Source: Alsobacter sp045348435
Lineage (GTDB): Bacteria > Pseudomonadota > Alphaproteobacteria > Rhizobiales > Beijerinckiaceae
Length of the DNA: 64,000 nucleotides
Assembly: GCF_045348435.1 (NCBI RefSeq)
Contig: NZ_CP157484.1
Span: 4,712,001-4,776,000, forward strand
Reading direction: 5' to 3'
Shown here: positions 31,656-40,605 of the stretch, piece after piece
Position numbering within the stretch: the first letter of the stretch is position 1
Layout: every line of letters begins with the position of its first letter
The notes under the pieces: model-generated
Databases searched by the model: none
Told to the model about the DNA's origin: nothing
What the model saw: only the letters and a program-made list of their open reading frames with translations
Position numbers and translations under genes: made by a program

Positions 31656-32948
31656 ATGAGCGCCCAACCCTTTCCGCTCGACCCCTCGCTCTGGCACGCG
31701 ACCGCCGTCCCGGCGCCGGACTGCCCGCCCCTCGACAAGGACGTGGACGTCGACGTCGCCATCGTGGGCGGCGGCTATGCGGGATTGTCGACCGCCCTGC
31801 ACCTGGCCGAGCGGGGCGTCAGCTGCGTCGTCCTGGAGGCGCGCGAACCTGGCTGGGGCGGCTCCGGCCGCAATGGCGGGCAGGTCATCCCGGGGCTGAA
31901 ATACGACCCCAACGAGCTCGTGACGAAGTTCGGCGAGGAGGCCGGCAAGGCGTTGGCGGCCTTCGCGGGCTCCACGGCCGACGTGGTGTTCGACCTCATC
32001 GCCAAGCACGGCATGAACGTGCCGCATGTGCGCAACGGCTGGATCCAGGGCGCGCACATGGCGTCCATGGTGGAAACCGCCAAGAAGCGCTCGGCCGAAT
32101 GGGCTCGCCTGGGCGCGCCGACCGAGTATCTCGACAAGGCCCGCACCACCGACCACCTCGGCACGGACGTCTACCTCGCCGGCTGGCTGGACCGGCGCGG
32201 CGGAGCGGTGCAGCCCTTGAGCTACGCCCGTGAACTCTGCCGGGCCGCCCAGAAGGCCGGAGCCGTCGTGCATGGCCAGAGCCCGGTCGAGTCGCTGGCC
32301 CGAGAAGGGACGAAGTGGAAGGTGAGGACCGCCCAGGGCGCCACGGTCACGGCCGCCAAGGTAGCGCTGTGCACCAATGGCTACACGGGCGGCTACTACC
32401 CCAAGCTGGCCCAGACCATCATCCCGCCCAACTCCTACCAGGTCGCGACCGAGCCGCTCTCCGACAATCTGCGCAAGAGCATCCTCCCCTACGGGCAGGT
32501 GACCTCCGACACGCGCCAGCTCCTGCTCTACTTCCGGCTCGACCATGAGGGCCGGCTCCTGATGGGCGGCCGCGGGCCGTTCCGCGAGCCGACCGACAAG
32601 AGCGACTGGTCGCACCTCGAGCGCGTCATCGCGCGCATGTACCCGGCCGTGAAGGATGCGCCGATCCAGTTCCGCTGGTGCGGCCGCGTGGCGGTGACGC
32701 GGGACTTCCTGCCTCACCTGCACGAGCCGGAGCCGGGCCTGGTCGTCAATATCGGCTGCCAGGGACGCGGCGTCGGGCTGGAATCCGCCATGGGCAGGGC
32801 GCTGGCGGGCTATCTGGCGACCGGCGACGCCAAGGCGCTGCCCTTCCCGGTCACGCCGGTGAAGACCATCCCGTTCCACGGCCTCAACCGGGCCTATGTG
32901 GCGGCGGTGGTCGCCTATTACCGGATGAGCGACGCCGGACTGGCCTGA
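31656..32948 (+). CDS. FAD-dependent amine oxidoreductase of the DAO/PuuB type
   Basis: 430 residues. FAD motif VAIVGGGYAGLSTALHLAE (about 34-52), then WGGSGRNGGQVIPGLKYDPN, a stretch diagnostic of gamma-glutamylputrescine oxidase-like enzymes. C-terminal NIGCQGRGVGLESAMGRALA is the second flavin contact. Starts 7 bp after the ATPase gene, so the imported ligand is probably its substrate: an amine or N-alkyl amino acid oxidised to aldehyde or keto acid, ammonia and peroxide. No glutamylputrescine synthetase is adjacent, so putrescine itself is not established. Confidence 0.9.
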   Translation: MSAQPFPLDPSLWHATAVPAPDCPPLDKDVDVDVAIVGGGYAGLSTALHLAERGVSCVVLEAREPGWGGSGRNGGQVIPGLKYDPNELVTKFGEEAGKALAAFAGSTADVVFDLIAKHGMNVPHVRNGWIQGAHMASMVETAKKRSAEWARLGAPTEYLDKARTTDHLGTDVYLAGWLDRRGGAVQPLSYARELCRAAQKAGAVVHGQSPVESLAREGTKWKVRTAQGATVTAAKVALCTNGYTGGYYPKLAQTIIPPNSYQVATEPLSDNLRKSILPYGQVTSDTRQLLLYFRLDHEGRLLMGGRGPFREPTDKSDWSHLERVIARMYPAVKDAPIQFRWCGRVAVTRDFLPHLHEPEPGLVVNIGCQGRGVGLESAMGRALAGYLATGDAKALPFPVTPVKTIPFHGLNRAYVAAVVAYYRMSDAGLA

Positions 32949-32985
32949 ACGGCCAGCCCGCCGCGGCGGCCGGGGCGGGCCCGGC

Positions 32986-33432
32986 TCAGCCCTCGGCGTC
33001 CATGGCGTGCAGCTTCTCGACGCGGCGACGGCAATCCTCGTCGGTCGAGAACTCAGCCTGGAGATACGAGGCGACGAGGTCCTTGGCCAGCCAGGGCCCG
33101 ACGATCTGGGCGCCGATGCACATGACGTTGACGTCGTCGTGCTCCACCGACTGGTGGGCCGAATGCACGTCATGGCAGACCGCCGCCCGGATGCCCTTCA
33201 CCTTGTTGGCCGCGATCGACGCGCCCACGCCCGTGCCGCACACCATGATGCCGCGCTCGGCCTCGCCGGCCTTCACCTTGCCGGTCAGCGTGCGGGCGAT
33301 GTCGGGGAAGTCGACGGGCTTGTCGTCGTGGGACCCCACGTCCGTGACCTCGTGTCCGAGCGCGCGCACCTGCTCGATGACGGTCTGCTTGAGGATCCAG
33401 CCTGCGTGATCCGAACCGATGACGACTCGCAT
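32986..33432 (-). CDS. rpiB: Ribose-5-phosphate isomerase B family (LacAB/RpiB)
   Basis: 148 residues: VVIGSDHAGWILKQTVIEQV, DFPDIARTL, and MVCGTGVGASIAANKVKGIRAA with the catalytic Cys. Homologues isomerise ribose-5-P or other aldose/ketose phosphates. Being the last gene of a seven-gene catabolic operon, it may act on a pathway-specific sugar phosphate; the family name is safe, the substrate is not. Confidence 0.92.
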   Translation of the reverse strand: MRVVIGSDHAGWILKQTVIEQVRALGHEVTDVGSHDDKPVDFPDIARTLTGKVKAGEAERGIMVCGTGVGASIAANKVKGIRAAVCHDVHSAHQSVEHDDVNVMCIGAQIVGPWLAKDLVASYLQAEFSTDEDCRRRVEKLHAMDAEG

Positions 33433-33499
33433 TGTCGTGTCCTGCCTTGTCGTTGGAAGAATGGGCCAGCGCGACCAAGGCGCCGGCCCGGGGCTCGCC

Positions 33500-34291
33500 T
33501 CAGCCGCGCATCTCGGGCGGAAGCTCGCTGCCGTGGAACTTCTTGTAGATCTCGTTCAGCTTGCCGTTCTTCAGGTTGGCCGAGATCCACTCGTTCAGCT
33601 TCTCGATCATCTTGGGCTCGCCCTGGCGCACCCCGATCGCGAGGTCGAAATTGCGGATCGGCACCTTGGGCTCGAACACGCGGCCCGGGTTCTTGACGCC
33701 GATCTGGTTGACGATCGTGGCCGAGGACGCAACGCAGTCCGCCTGGCCCGACACGGCGGCCGTCACCATGGTGGCGTCGTCGTCGAAGCGCGCCAGCTTC
33801 AGGTTGCGGTCCTTCATGTTGCTGAGCTCGGTGTCCTGCGTGGTGCCGCGCGACACCGCGATGGTCTTGTCCTTCAGGTCCGCCCAGTCCTTCACGGAGG
33901 CGCTCTTCAGGCACCCCACGACCGACTGCAGGGCCGCGTAGGGCTTGGAGAAGTCGATCACCTTGGCGCGCTCGGGCGTGACCGACAGGGTCGAGACGAT
34001 GATGTCGGCCTTGTTGGTCTGCACGTTCGGAATGCGGGTCGCGCCGGTTGTCTGGATCCACTCGATCTCGAGGCCCCAGTCCTTGGCCAGCAGCTGCGCG
34101 GTCTCGACGTCGGAGCCGGTCGGCTTCATGCTGGAGTCCATCATGCCGGACGGCGGGATCGCCATGTCGGTCGCGATGCGGATCTTCTTGGCCTTCATGA
34201 CGTCGTCGAGCAGGTCGGCCCTGGCCGCGCCGGAAGCCATCATGGTCATGCAGGCCGCCGCAACGGCGGCCATCAGCGTCGTCTTCATCAT
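33500..34291 (-). CDS. ABC transporter substrate-binding protein, family 3
   Basis: 263 residues, signal peptide MMKTTLMAAVAAACMTMMA cut near GAARA. Family 3 features: KIRIATDMAIPPSGMMDSSM, DVETAQLLAKDWGLEIEWI, IIVSTLSVTPERAKVIDFSK and LAIGVRQGEPKMIEKLNEW. Periplasmic receptor for the two permeases and ATPase encoded just upstream in the same operon. Ligand unknown. Confidence 0.93.
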   Translation of the reverse strand: MMKTTLMAAVAAACMTMMASGAARADLLDDVMKAKKIRIATDMAIPPSGMMDSSMKPTGSDVETAQLLAKDWGLEIEWIQTTGATRIPNVQTNKADIIVSTLSVTPERAKVIDFSKPYAALQSVVGCLKSASVKDWADLKDKTIAVSRGTTQDTELSNMKDRNLKLARFDDDATMVTAAVSGQADCVASSATIVNQIGVKNPGRVFEPKVPIRNFDLAIGVRQGEPKMIEKLNEWISANLKNGKLNEIYKKFHGSELPPEMRG

Positions 34292-34326
34292 CGCGTTTCT
34301 CCCTGTTACGCGTCTTCTTTCGCCCG

Positions 34327-35079
34327 TCACAGTCCCGTTCCGATGAACTGGGCCAGTTCCGGGGTCGATGGGGTCGTCAGCACCGCGGCGGTCCCGTGCT
34401 CGTGGACCTTGCCGCGGTGCATGAAGACGACCCGGTCGGCGATGCTGCGGGCGAACCCCATCTCGTGGGTCACCATCACCATCGTCATGCCGTCGGCCGC
34501 GAGGCCTTCGATCACTTTCAGCACCTCGCCGGTGAGTTCCGGGTCCAGCGCGGACGTCACCTCGTCGAACAGCATCACCTTGGGCCGCATGGCGAGCGAC
34601 CGCGCGATGGCGGCGCGCTGCTGCTGGCCGCCCGACAGCTGCTCGGGGTAATGCTGGATCTTGTCGGACAAGCCCACCTGCGCCAGCGCGGCGCGCGCCT
34701 GTTCGCGGGCTTGCGCCTTGGAGACGCCTTTCACGCAGGTCGGCGCCAACGTGATGTTCTGCTCGACCGTGAGATGCGGGAACAGGTTGTAGCTCTGGAA
34801 GACGATCCCGACATCCTGGCGCAGGGCGCGCAGGTCGAGCCCGGGATCGTGGACCTTGCGGCCGCACACCACGATCTCTCCGCTGTCGATCGTCTCGAAC
34901 CGGTCGATGCAGCGCAGCGCCGTGCTCTTGCCCGAGCCGCTGCGGCCGATGATGGTCAGCACCTCGCCGCGCGCCACGTCGAAGGTGACGCCGTCGAGCA
35001 CCTTGAGCGGCCCGAAGCTCTTGTGCACGTCCTTGAGCGAGACGACGGTCGGACCGGCGTCGGCGGAGCTATTTTGCAT
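34327..35079 (-). CDS. Polar amino-acid-type ABC transporter ATPase
   Basis: 250 residues: Walker A GRSGSGKSTALRCI, Q-loop VFQSYNLFPH, signature LSGGQQQRAAIARSL, Walker B VMLFDEVTSALD (Val replaces the usual Pro of DEP), switch VTHEMGFA. Starts inside the stop of the upstream permease gene (ATGA overlap). Confidence 0.95.
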   Translation of the reverse strand: MQNSSADAGPTVVSLKDVHKSFGPLKVLDGVTFDVARGEVLTIIGRSGSGKSTALRCIDRFETIDSGEIVVCGRKVHDPGLDLRALRQDVGIVFQSYNLFPHLTVEQNITLAPTCVKGVSKAQAREQARAALAQVGLSDKIQHYPEQLSGGQQQRAAIARSLAMRPKVMLFDEVTSALDPELTGEVLKVIEGLAADGMTMVMVTHEMGFARSIADRVVFMHRGKVHEHGTAAVLTTPSTPELAQFIGTGL

Positions 35080-35747
35080 CAGGCTGTCTCGACGGTGAGG
35101 CGGGGCCGGCCCTGGCTCATCTCGAGCCGCCGGCTCAGGCGCGAAACGGGATAGCAGAGCGCGAAATAGACCACCGCGATGATGAGGTAGATCAGGAAGG
35201 GCTCGAACAGGGCGTTGTTGATGATCTGCCCGGCGCGCGCGAGCTCGACGAAGCCGACCACCGAGGCCAGCGACGTGTTCTTGATGATCTGCACCATGAA
35301 CCCGACCGTGGGCGGCGTGGCGATCCGCACCGCCTGGGGCAGGATGACCCTGGCCATGCGCTGCGTGCGCGACAAAGCGAGGCCCTCGGCCGCCTCCCAT
35401 TGCGGCTTCGGCACGGATTCGATGCAGCCGCGCCAGATCTCGCCCAGATAAGCTCCGACATAGACGGTGAGCGACACGGAGGCCGCCGTGAGCGGCGACA
35501 CCGTGATCCCCAGCGGCGGCAGACCGAAATAGGTCAGGAACATGATGACCAGCAGCGGCGTGCCCTGGATCAGTTGCACGTAGCCGGCCGCCAGGATGCG
35601 CACGGCCCGCACGGGCGAGATCCGCGCCAGCGCGACGACGAACCCGGCGAGCCCGCCGCCGACCAGGGCGATGAGCGAGAGGCCGATCGTCCACAGCGCG
35701 CCGTGGGCGAGGAACATCAGGTGATTGGCGTTCAGGGAGCCGCCCAT
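35079..35747 (-). CDS. Polar amino-acid-type ABC transporter permease
   Basis: 222 residues, five membrane helices. Features: LIQGTPLLVIMFLTYFGLP, YVGAYLGEIWRGCIESV and the EAA loop QWEAAEGLALSRTQRMARVI. Pairs with the second permease encoded immediately upstream, giving a heterodimeric channel. Confidence 0.94.
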   Translation of the reverse strand: MGGSLNANHLMFLAHGALWTIGLSLIALVGGGLAGFVVALARISPVRAVRILAAGYVQLIQGTPLLVIMFLTYFGLPPLGITVSPLTAASVSLTVYVGAYLGEIWRGCIESVPKPQWEAAEGLALSRTQRMARVILPQAVRIATPPTVGFMVQIIKNTSLASVVGFVELARAGQIINNALFEPFLIYLIIAVVYFALCYPVSRLSRRLEMSQGRPRLTVETA

Positions 35748-35757
35748 GCCGCCCCCC

Positions 35758-36441
35758 TCACAATGGCGTGCCGAGGCGGCGGCGCCGCGGGAACATCACG
35801 AGGCCCAGGCCATGAAACCCGGCGCGCATCACCAGCGACAGCGCCACATACGCGATGGCGACCAGGATATAGGTCTCGAAGGCCCGGTAGGTGTCGGACT
35901 GGATGTAGTTCGCGACCGCGGTCAGCTCCTCGGCCGAGATCTGCGACGTCACCGACGAGGCCAGCATGAGCAGCACGAACTGGCTAGTCAGCGCCGGATA
36001 GACCTTCTCGATCGCCGGCAGCATCACGACGTGCCAGTAGATCTGCGTCTTGGATAGCGCGAGCCCCTCCGCGGCCTCGATCTGCGCCTTCGGGATGGCG
36101 TCGAAGCCGGCGCGGATGATCTCCGTCGTGTAGGCGCCGACATTGATGGTGAGCGCCGCCGCCGCCACCGTGAAGGCCGGGAACTTCACGCCGAGGCTCG
36201 CCAGGCCGAAATAGACGAGGAAGATCTGCACCAGCAACGGCGTGTTGCGGATGCTCTCGACATAGATCGCCGCCGCCCGCATGGCGACCGGATGGCCGCT
36301 GCGCCGCGCGATGGCGCCGATCACCCCGATGGCGGTGCCGAGCACGGTGGCGATCAGGGCCAGCTCCAGCGTCATGATCGCGCCCGAGACGAAGCTCGGC
36401 CATCGCTCCAGAATGGCGCCGAAGTCGAGATGGATCTTCAT
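35758..36441 (-). CDS. Polar amino-acid-type ABC transporter permease
   Basis: 227 residues, five membrane helices. Features: ESIRNTPLLVQIFLVYFGLA, NVGAYTTEIIRAGFDAIPKA and the EAA loop QIEAAEGLALSKTQIYWHVV. Start overlaps the stop of the dehydrogenase gene by 4 bp. Confidence 0.94.
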   Translation of the reverse strand: MKIHLDFGAILERWPSFVSGAIMTLELALIATVLGTAIGVIGAIARRSGHPVAMRAAAIYVESIRNTPLLVQIFLVYFGLASLGVKFPAFTVAAAALTINVGAYTTEIIRAGFDAIPKAQIEAAEGLALSKTQIYWHVVMLPAIEKVYPALTSQFVLLMLASSVTSQISAEELTAVANYIQSDTYRAFETYILVAIAYVALSLVMRAGFHGLGLVMFPRRRRLGTPL

Positions 36442-37343
36442 GCGTCAGGCGCCCGGTTCGTCATCCGGTCATAGACCCGAAACAGCGCCTGGTTGCCGTT
36501 CGCGCCCTCGCCATGGGCCTTGGCCTCCACATACTGACTGGTCACCAGCGCCGTCCCGGGCAGCGGCACCGCGAGCGCCTGCGCCTGCTCCTGCACGAGC
36601 CGCAGGTCCTTCAGCATGAGGTCGATGCGAAAACCCGCCGAGGCGTCGCCGGCGATCATGGCCGGGCCCAGCCGGTCCAGCATCCAGGACGAGGCCGAAC
36701 CGCCGAGCAGCACGGTGCGCAGCTGGTCGAGATCGACGCCCGACGCGCGGCCGAGCGCCAGCGCCTCGCAGATGGCCTGCAGGTTGATCGCGCAGACGAG
36801 CTGGTTGCAGAGCTTCACGGCCTGCCCGGCCCCGGCGGCGCCGACATGTGTGATCGTGGTCCCCATGGCGCGGAAATACGGCTCGGCCCGCGCGAAGGCC
36901 TCCGCGTCGCCGCCCGCCATGATCGACAGCGCCGCGTTCCTGGCCCCGACGGGCCCGCCCGAGACCGGCGCGTCGATCAAAGCCACGCCCACCTGGGCGA
37001 GATCGGCATGCATGCGCCGTACCGCGACCGGCGAGATGGTGCTCATGTCGACGACGAGGCGGCCGTCCGGCGGCGAAGCCAACAGGCCGTTCTCGCCATA
37101 GACCACGGACTCCACATGCGGCGTGTCGGGCAGCATCGTGATGGCGATGTCGGCGCCGCGGGCCGCGTCGGCGGGGCTGGAGCAGGCGACGAGCCCATGC
37201 CCGGCGAGCCCCGAGACGGCCTCGGCGTTCACGTCGAAGCCGCGCACCGCGTAGCCGGCGGTGAGAAGATGGACCGCCATCTCGCGGCCCATCGTGCCGA
37301 GGCCGATGAAGGCCGCGCAGCCGCGCTTTTCGTCATTGCTCAT
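36438..37343 (-). CDS. Beta-hydroxyacid dehydrogenase (3-hydroxyisobutyrate/tartronate-semialdehyde reductase family)
   Basis: 301 residues. NAD(P) motif AFIGLGTMGREMAVHL (about 10-25), substrate motif DAPVSGGPVGARNAALSIMA (about 120-139), catalytic Lys in GQAVKLCNQLVCA (about 170). Oxidises or reduces a beta-hydroxy acid. With a FadR-type regulator, an ABC importer and an RpiB homologue it points to catabolism of a sugar acid or branched hydroxy acid. Overlaps the regulator gene by 4 bp. Confidence 0.92.
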   Translation of the reverse strand: MSNDEKRGCAAFIGLGTMGREMAVHLLTAGYAVRGFDVNAEAVSGLAGHGLVACSSPADAARGADIAITMLPDTPHVESVVYGENGLLASPPDGRLVVDMSTISPVAVRRMHADLAQVGVALIDAPVSGGPVGARNAALSIMAGGDAEAFARAEPYFRAMGTTITHVGAAGAGQAVKLCNQLVCAINLQAICEALALGRASGVDLDQLRTVLLGGSASSWMLDRLGPAMIAGDASAGFRIDLMLKDLRLVQEQAQALAVPLPGTALVTSQYVEAKAHGEGANGNQALFRVYDRMTNRAPDA

Positions 37344-38116
37344 CGGGCTTCCTGCTCCGTCATCTGAAGGGCGGACTCGCCGTCCCGTTCGCCCAGCGCA
37401 GCGCGCCGGCGGTACTCGTCGCCGATGGCGAAATGCTCGCGCAGCACTTTCTCGGCCCTGTCGGGGTCCCGCGCCGCGACGGCGTCGAAGATTCGGCCGT
37501 GATCCTCGATCAGGTAGGTCTTCATGGAGGCGAAGCTGCGCAGCAGCTCGCGGCGCTTGCGGTGCGAGATCATCAGGATCCCCGACAGCGAATTGTGCAG
37601 CACCACCAAGGTTTCCGACTTGCCGGCGTCCACCAGCGTGCGGTGGAACTCGTAGTCGGCGAGGCCGCCGAGATCCGGGTCGTCGATGGTCTCGATGATG
37701 CGCGCCAAGGCGGCCTTCAGCCGCTCCAGGTCGAGCACCGTGGCGCGCTGCGTGGCGAGCCGCACCGCCTGGCACTCGATGGCGATGCGCGCCTGCATGA
37801 CGTCCTCGATCAGCTCGGCGCGCTGCGCGAAGGCGAAGGTGAAGAAGTCGTTCAGCACGGCGAGGTCCGGCCGCCGCACGACGGTGCCGACGCGGTCGCG
37901 GATCTCCACGACGCCCAGCACGGTGAGCGCGCGCAGAGCCTCGCGCAGGATCGGACGGCTCACGTCCAGTTGCGCGGCGAGTTCACGCTCGGGGATCAGG
38001 CGGTCGCCTGGACGGAGAGACCCATCCAGCAGGCGCTCGCGCAGGAACGCGAACACCTTTTCGAACCCCTTGCCGTTGGCCTCCCCGAGCCGCGTGATTT
38101 CAAGATCAGCAGCCAT
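37340..38116 (-). CDS. GntR-family regulator, FadR/FCD subfamily
   Basis: 258 residues: winged helix about 15-85 (FLRERLLDGSLRPGDRLIPE, LDVSRPILREALRALTVLG) and FCD ligand domain about 100-230 (EFHRTLVDAGKSETLVVLHN with metal-binding His residues). First gene of the operon; a perfect TGGTC-A-GACCA operator lies 10 bp before its start, so it represses itself and the downstream transport and dehydrogenase genes until a pathway acid binds. Confidence 0.94.
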   Translation of the reverse strand: MAADLEITRLGEANGKGFEKVFAFLRERLLDGSLRPGDRLIPERELAAQLDVSRPILREALRALTVLGVVEIRDRVGTVVRRPDLAVLNDFFTFAFAQRAELIEDVMQARIAIECQAVRLATQRATVLDLERLKAALARIIETIDDPDLGGLADYEFHRTLVDAGKSETLVVLHNSLSGILMISHRKRRELLRSFASMKTYLIEDHGRIFDAVAARDPDRAEKVLREHFAIGDEYRRRAALGERDGESALQMTEQEAR

Positions 38117-38125
38117 GTTTTACCG

Positions 38126-38136
38126 TGGTCAGACCA
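38126..38136. promoter_or_regulatory. FadR/GntR-type operator
   Basis: TGGTCAGACCA is a perfect 11-bp palindrome of the form recognised by FCD-type GntR regulators (TGGTC-N-GACCA). It lies 10 bp upstream of the regulator's own start codon. Confidence 0.75.
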
Positions 38137-38200
38137 ATAGCGGTCGCCACGGCATGCCGTCAAGGCGCATCGAGGGGTCCGGCGCCGCCCTCCATGCGCG

Positions 38201-39064
38201 TCAGAGAGGCTTCCGGCCCGCGGTGAGCAGCAGCTGGTTGGGACCGACCCACCCCTCCGGCGTGTCATAGATGCGAAGCTGCTCCTCGATGTCGCACCAG
38301 GCGGCTTCCCGCCCGGCGGCGTCGAGCGTCTCCAGGATCTCGAGGATCGGACCGGCCGCTGACCGGACGAACTCGAGATAACGCCCGACCGCCGGGGCGC
38401 GGAAGGGCGCGTTCAACCGGGTCGTCGCGACATGCTGGAAACCGGCCTGTCGGAACAGCTCGTCGATGTGGCCCGGCTTGCCGAGACTCGTCAGCGCGCC
38501 GGGCGCGAAGGGATCCCGCGGCGGCAGCCCGGCGCGCCGCAAGGCGGTCTGCATCAGGATGGACAGACAGGGATTGACGCTCGGTTCCGCGAACACGACC
38601 GTGCAGGCGCCTCCGCCGGGCCGCAGGGCCTGGAACATGTCCCGCAACCCGTCGAGCGGCGATGGAAAGAACATCAGCCCCAGGCGGCAGACCACGGCGT
38701 CGAAACTCTCCGGCGGCACGTCCAGGGACACGCCGTCGGTCACCTTGACCGCAATGGTGCGGTAGCCCGCGCTGCGGGCGTTCAGCTCCGCGTAGGCGAG
38801 GATTTGGGGCGACACGTCGGTCGCCAGGACCGAGCCCTTCGGTCCCACCATCTTGGCCACCGCGAGGGACTGGTCGCCGGCGCCGGCCGCCACGTCGAGG
38901 ACGCGCGACCCGGACGTGACGCCGGCCATGGAGATCATCGCCGCGGTCGCGTGCGTCAGCCAGGCCCGGATCGCCGGCCCGTGCTCGTTCCAGCCGGCGG
39001 CCGCGCGATCCCACTGGTCGCGTGCGGATGCGACGGCGCCGCCGTCGAGGAGAGGGGACGTCAT
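38201..39064 (-). CDS. Class I SAM-dependent methyltransferase
   Basis: 287 residues. SAM motif I SRVLDVAAGAGDQSLAV (about 53-69), motif II VLATDVSPQIL, motif IV DAVVCRLGLMFFPSP. UbiE/COG2226 type; substrate unknown. Transcribed after a cupin gene 16 bp upstream on the same strand, with a divergent LysR gene, so a small LysR-regulated unit. Confidence 0.9.
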   Translation of the reverse strand: MTSPLLDGGAVASARDQWDRAAAGWNEHGPAIRAWLTHATAAMISMAGVTSGSRVLDVAAGAGDQSLAVAKMVGPKGSVLATDVSPQILAYAELNARSAGYRTIAVKVTDGVSLDVPPESFDAVVCRLGLMFFPSPLDGLRDMFQALRPGGGACTVVFAEPSVNPCLSILMQTALRRAGLPPRDPFAPGALTSLGKPGHIDELFRQAGFQHVATTRLNAPFRAPAVGRYLEFVRSAAGPILEILETLDAAGREAAWCDIEEQLRIYDTPEGWVGPNQLLLTAGRKPL

Positions 39065-39080
39065 GGCGCGCTCCAGGCGA

Positions 39081-39488
39081 TCAGGGTGTCGGATCCAGGA
39101 AAGGGGTGGCGGGCGAGCTCACATAGAAGATCACCACCTTGGTCGGGTCCTGGGCGCTGCGGTTGAAGCCCGTCATGGTCACTCCCGCGGGCTCCACCAT
39201 GGCTTGCCCGGCCTTGACGGTGATGGGCTCGCGCCCGGCGATCTCCAGCGTGAACGCGCCTTCGAGCACGTAGACGGTCACCGGGAAGCGGTGCGTATGC
39301 GTCACGGTCCGGTCGCCCGGCTGGAAGACGGCCGTCATGACGCGGACCTCTTTCCGGCGCTCGTCCGGCATGGCGTCGGTCGTCTCCCTGAGCACGAGGT
39401 CCGGCTTGGCGAGCCCGCTCTCGTGAGCGGACGCGCAAGCGAGCGTGGTCGCCATCACGGCGGCGGCGAGGAACGTTGACGAGCGCAT
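39081..39488 (-). CDS. Exported cupin-domain protein
   Basis: 135 residues from ATG 39488. An N-terminal signal segment (MRSSTFLAAAVMATTLACA) has Cys at its end, possibly a lipoprotein. A single cupin barrel follows with DRTVTHTHRFPVTVYVLEG (two His metal ligands) and later PAGVTMTGFN. Likely periplasmic metal-binding protein; activity unknown. Confidence 0.82.
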   Translation of the reverse strand: MRSSTFLAAAVMATTLACASAHESGLAKPDLVLRETTDAMPDERRKEVRVMTAVFQPGDRTVTHTHRFPVTVYVLEGAFTLEIAGREPITVKAGQAMVEPAGVTMTGFNRSAQDPTKVVIFYVSSPATPFLDPTP

Positions 39489-39702
39489 GACCTGCCTCCG
39501 GGTCCAGAGCGAAACGGCTCGCTCTCGCAAGAGAGGCTAGGGTCTGGAGGGGCGGCGCGGCAGCCGCATTGTTGCGCGCGGGGGCCGCGAATCCGCATAA
39601 CCCTTGCTGGGCCGCACCCGCCGTCTCGCCCGCCGTGCTCGACGCCCCGCCGCGGCGGCCGCAAATTTGCGCAAACGGCCGGCGTCAGCGCATCTTTATC
39701 AA

Positions 39703-40593
39703 ATGTTCGACTGGGACGACCTGAGATACTTCCTGGCGGTCGCCCGCTGCGAGAGCACGCTGGCGGCGGGCCGCGCCATGGGCCTCAGCCAGTCGACCGT
39801 CCAGCGGCGCATGGCCGAACTGGAGCGCCGGATCGGCCGGCCGCTCGTCACCCGCCACCCGACCGGCTATCGGCTGACCGAGTTCGGCCTCGCGATGCTG
39901 CCCCACGCGCAGGCCGTCGAACGACAGGTCGAGGCCTTCGCGCGACAGGTGGAGGAGATGAGGCGCGTCTCCGCCGGCGTCATCCGCCTGACCTGCCCGG
40001 AGCCCATCGTGCTGCGCATCACCCGGTCGGAAGTGCTGGACCGGTTCCACGCCCGCCACCCCGACATCCGCGTCGAATTCGTGATCAGCGACCGCTACGT
40101 GGACCTGGCCAAGGGCGAGGCGGACGTGGCCCTGCGCTCCGGCGACACCGACGGCGACCTCGTCGGCCGCAAGATCGCGGACTCGCTCTGGGCCATCTAC
40201 GCCAGCCAGGATTTCGTGGCGCGGCATGGCAAGCCGTCTCGGATCGAGGAGATCGAGAGCTATCCCCTGGTGAGCTTCGAGGAGAGCATGGCGGGCCACC
40301 GCGTCTCGACCTGGCTCGCGGCCGTGGCGCCGAACGGGCGCATCGTCGCCCGGAACACGAGCGTGCTCGGGCTGGTCTACGCAGTGAAGGCCGGGGTCGG
40401 CCTCGCTCCCTTGCCCACCGCGATCGGCGATGGCGAGCCGGATCTCGAACGGCTGCTCGGCCCCGTGCCCGAACTCGCCCGCAGCTGGCGGCTGCTGACC
40501 CGTCCGGATCTGCGCCGGACGGCCCGAATTTCCGCGTTCTTCGATTTCATCGCCGGGGAGATCCCGAATCTCCGGCCGATCCTGACGGGCTGA
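39703..40593 (+). CDS. LysR-family transcriptional regulator
   Basis: 296 residues from ATG 39703. HTH about 1-60 (DDLRYFLAVARCESTLAAGR, MGLSQSTVQRRMAELERRIG), effector domain about 90-295. Divergent from the cupin-methyltransferase pair, its probable target. The 214-bp gap between them includes the palindrome GCAAATTTGC at 39661-39670. Confidence 0.92.
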   Translation: MFDWDDLRYFLAVARCESTLAAGRAMGLSQSTVQRRMAELERRIGRPLVTRHPTGYRLTEFGLAMLPHAQAVERQVEAFARQVEEMRRVSAGVIRLTCPEPIVLRITRSEVLDRFHARHPDIRVEFVISDRYVDLAKGEADVALRSGDTDGDLVGRKIADSLWAIYASQDFVARHGKPSRIEEIESYPLVSFEESMAGHRVSTWLAAVAPNGRIVARNTSVLGLVYAVKAGVGLAPLPTAIGDGEPDLERLLGPVPELARSWRLLTRPDLRRTARISAFFDFIAGEIPNLRPILTG

Positions 40594-40605
40594 CCCGGCG
40601 GGCGG

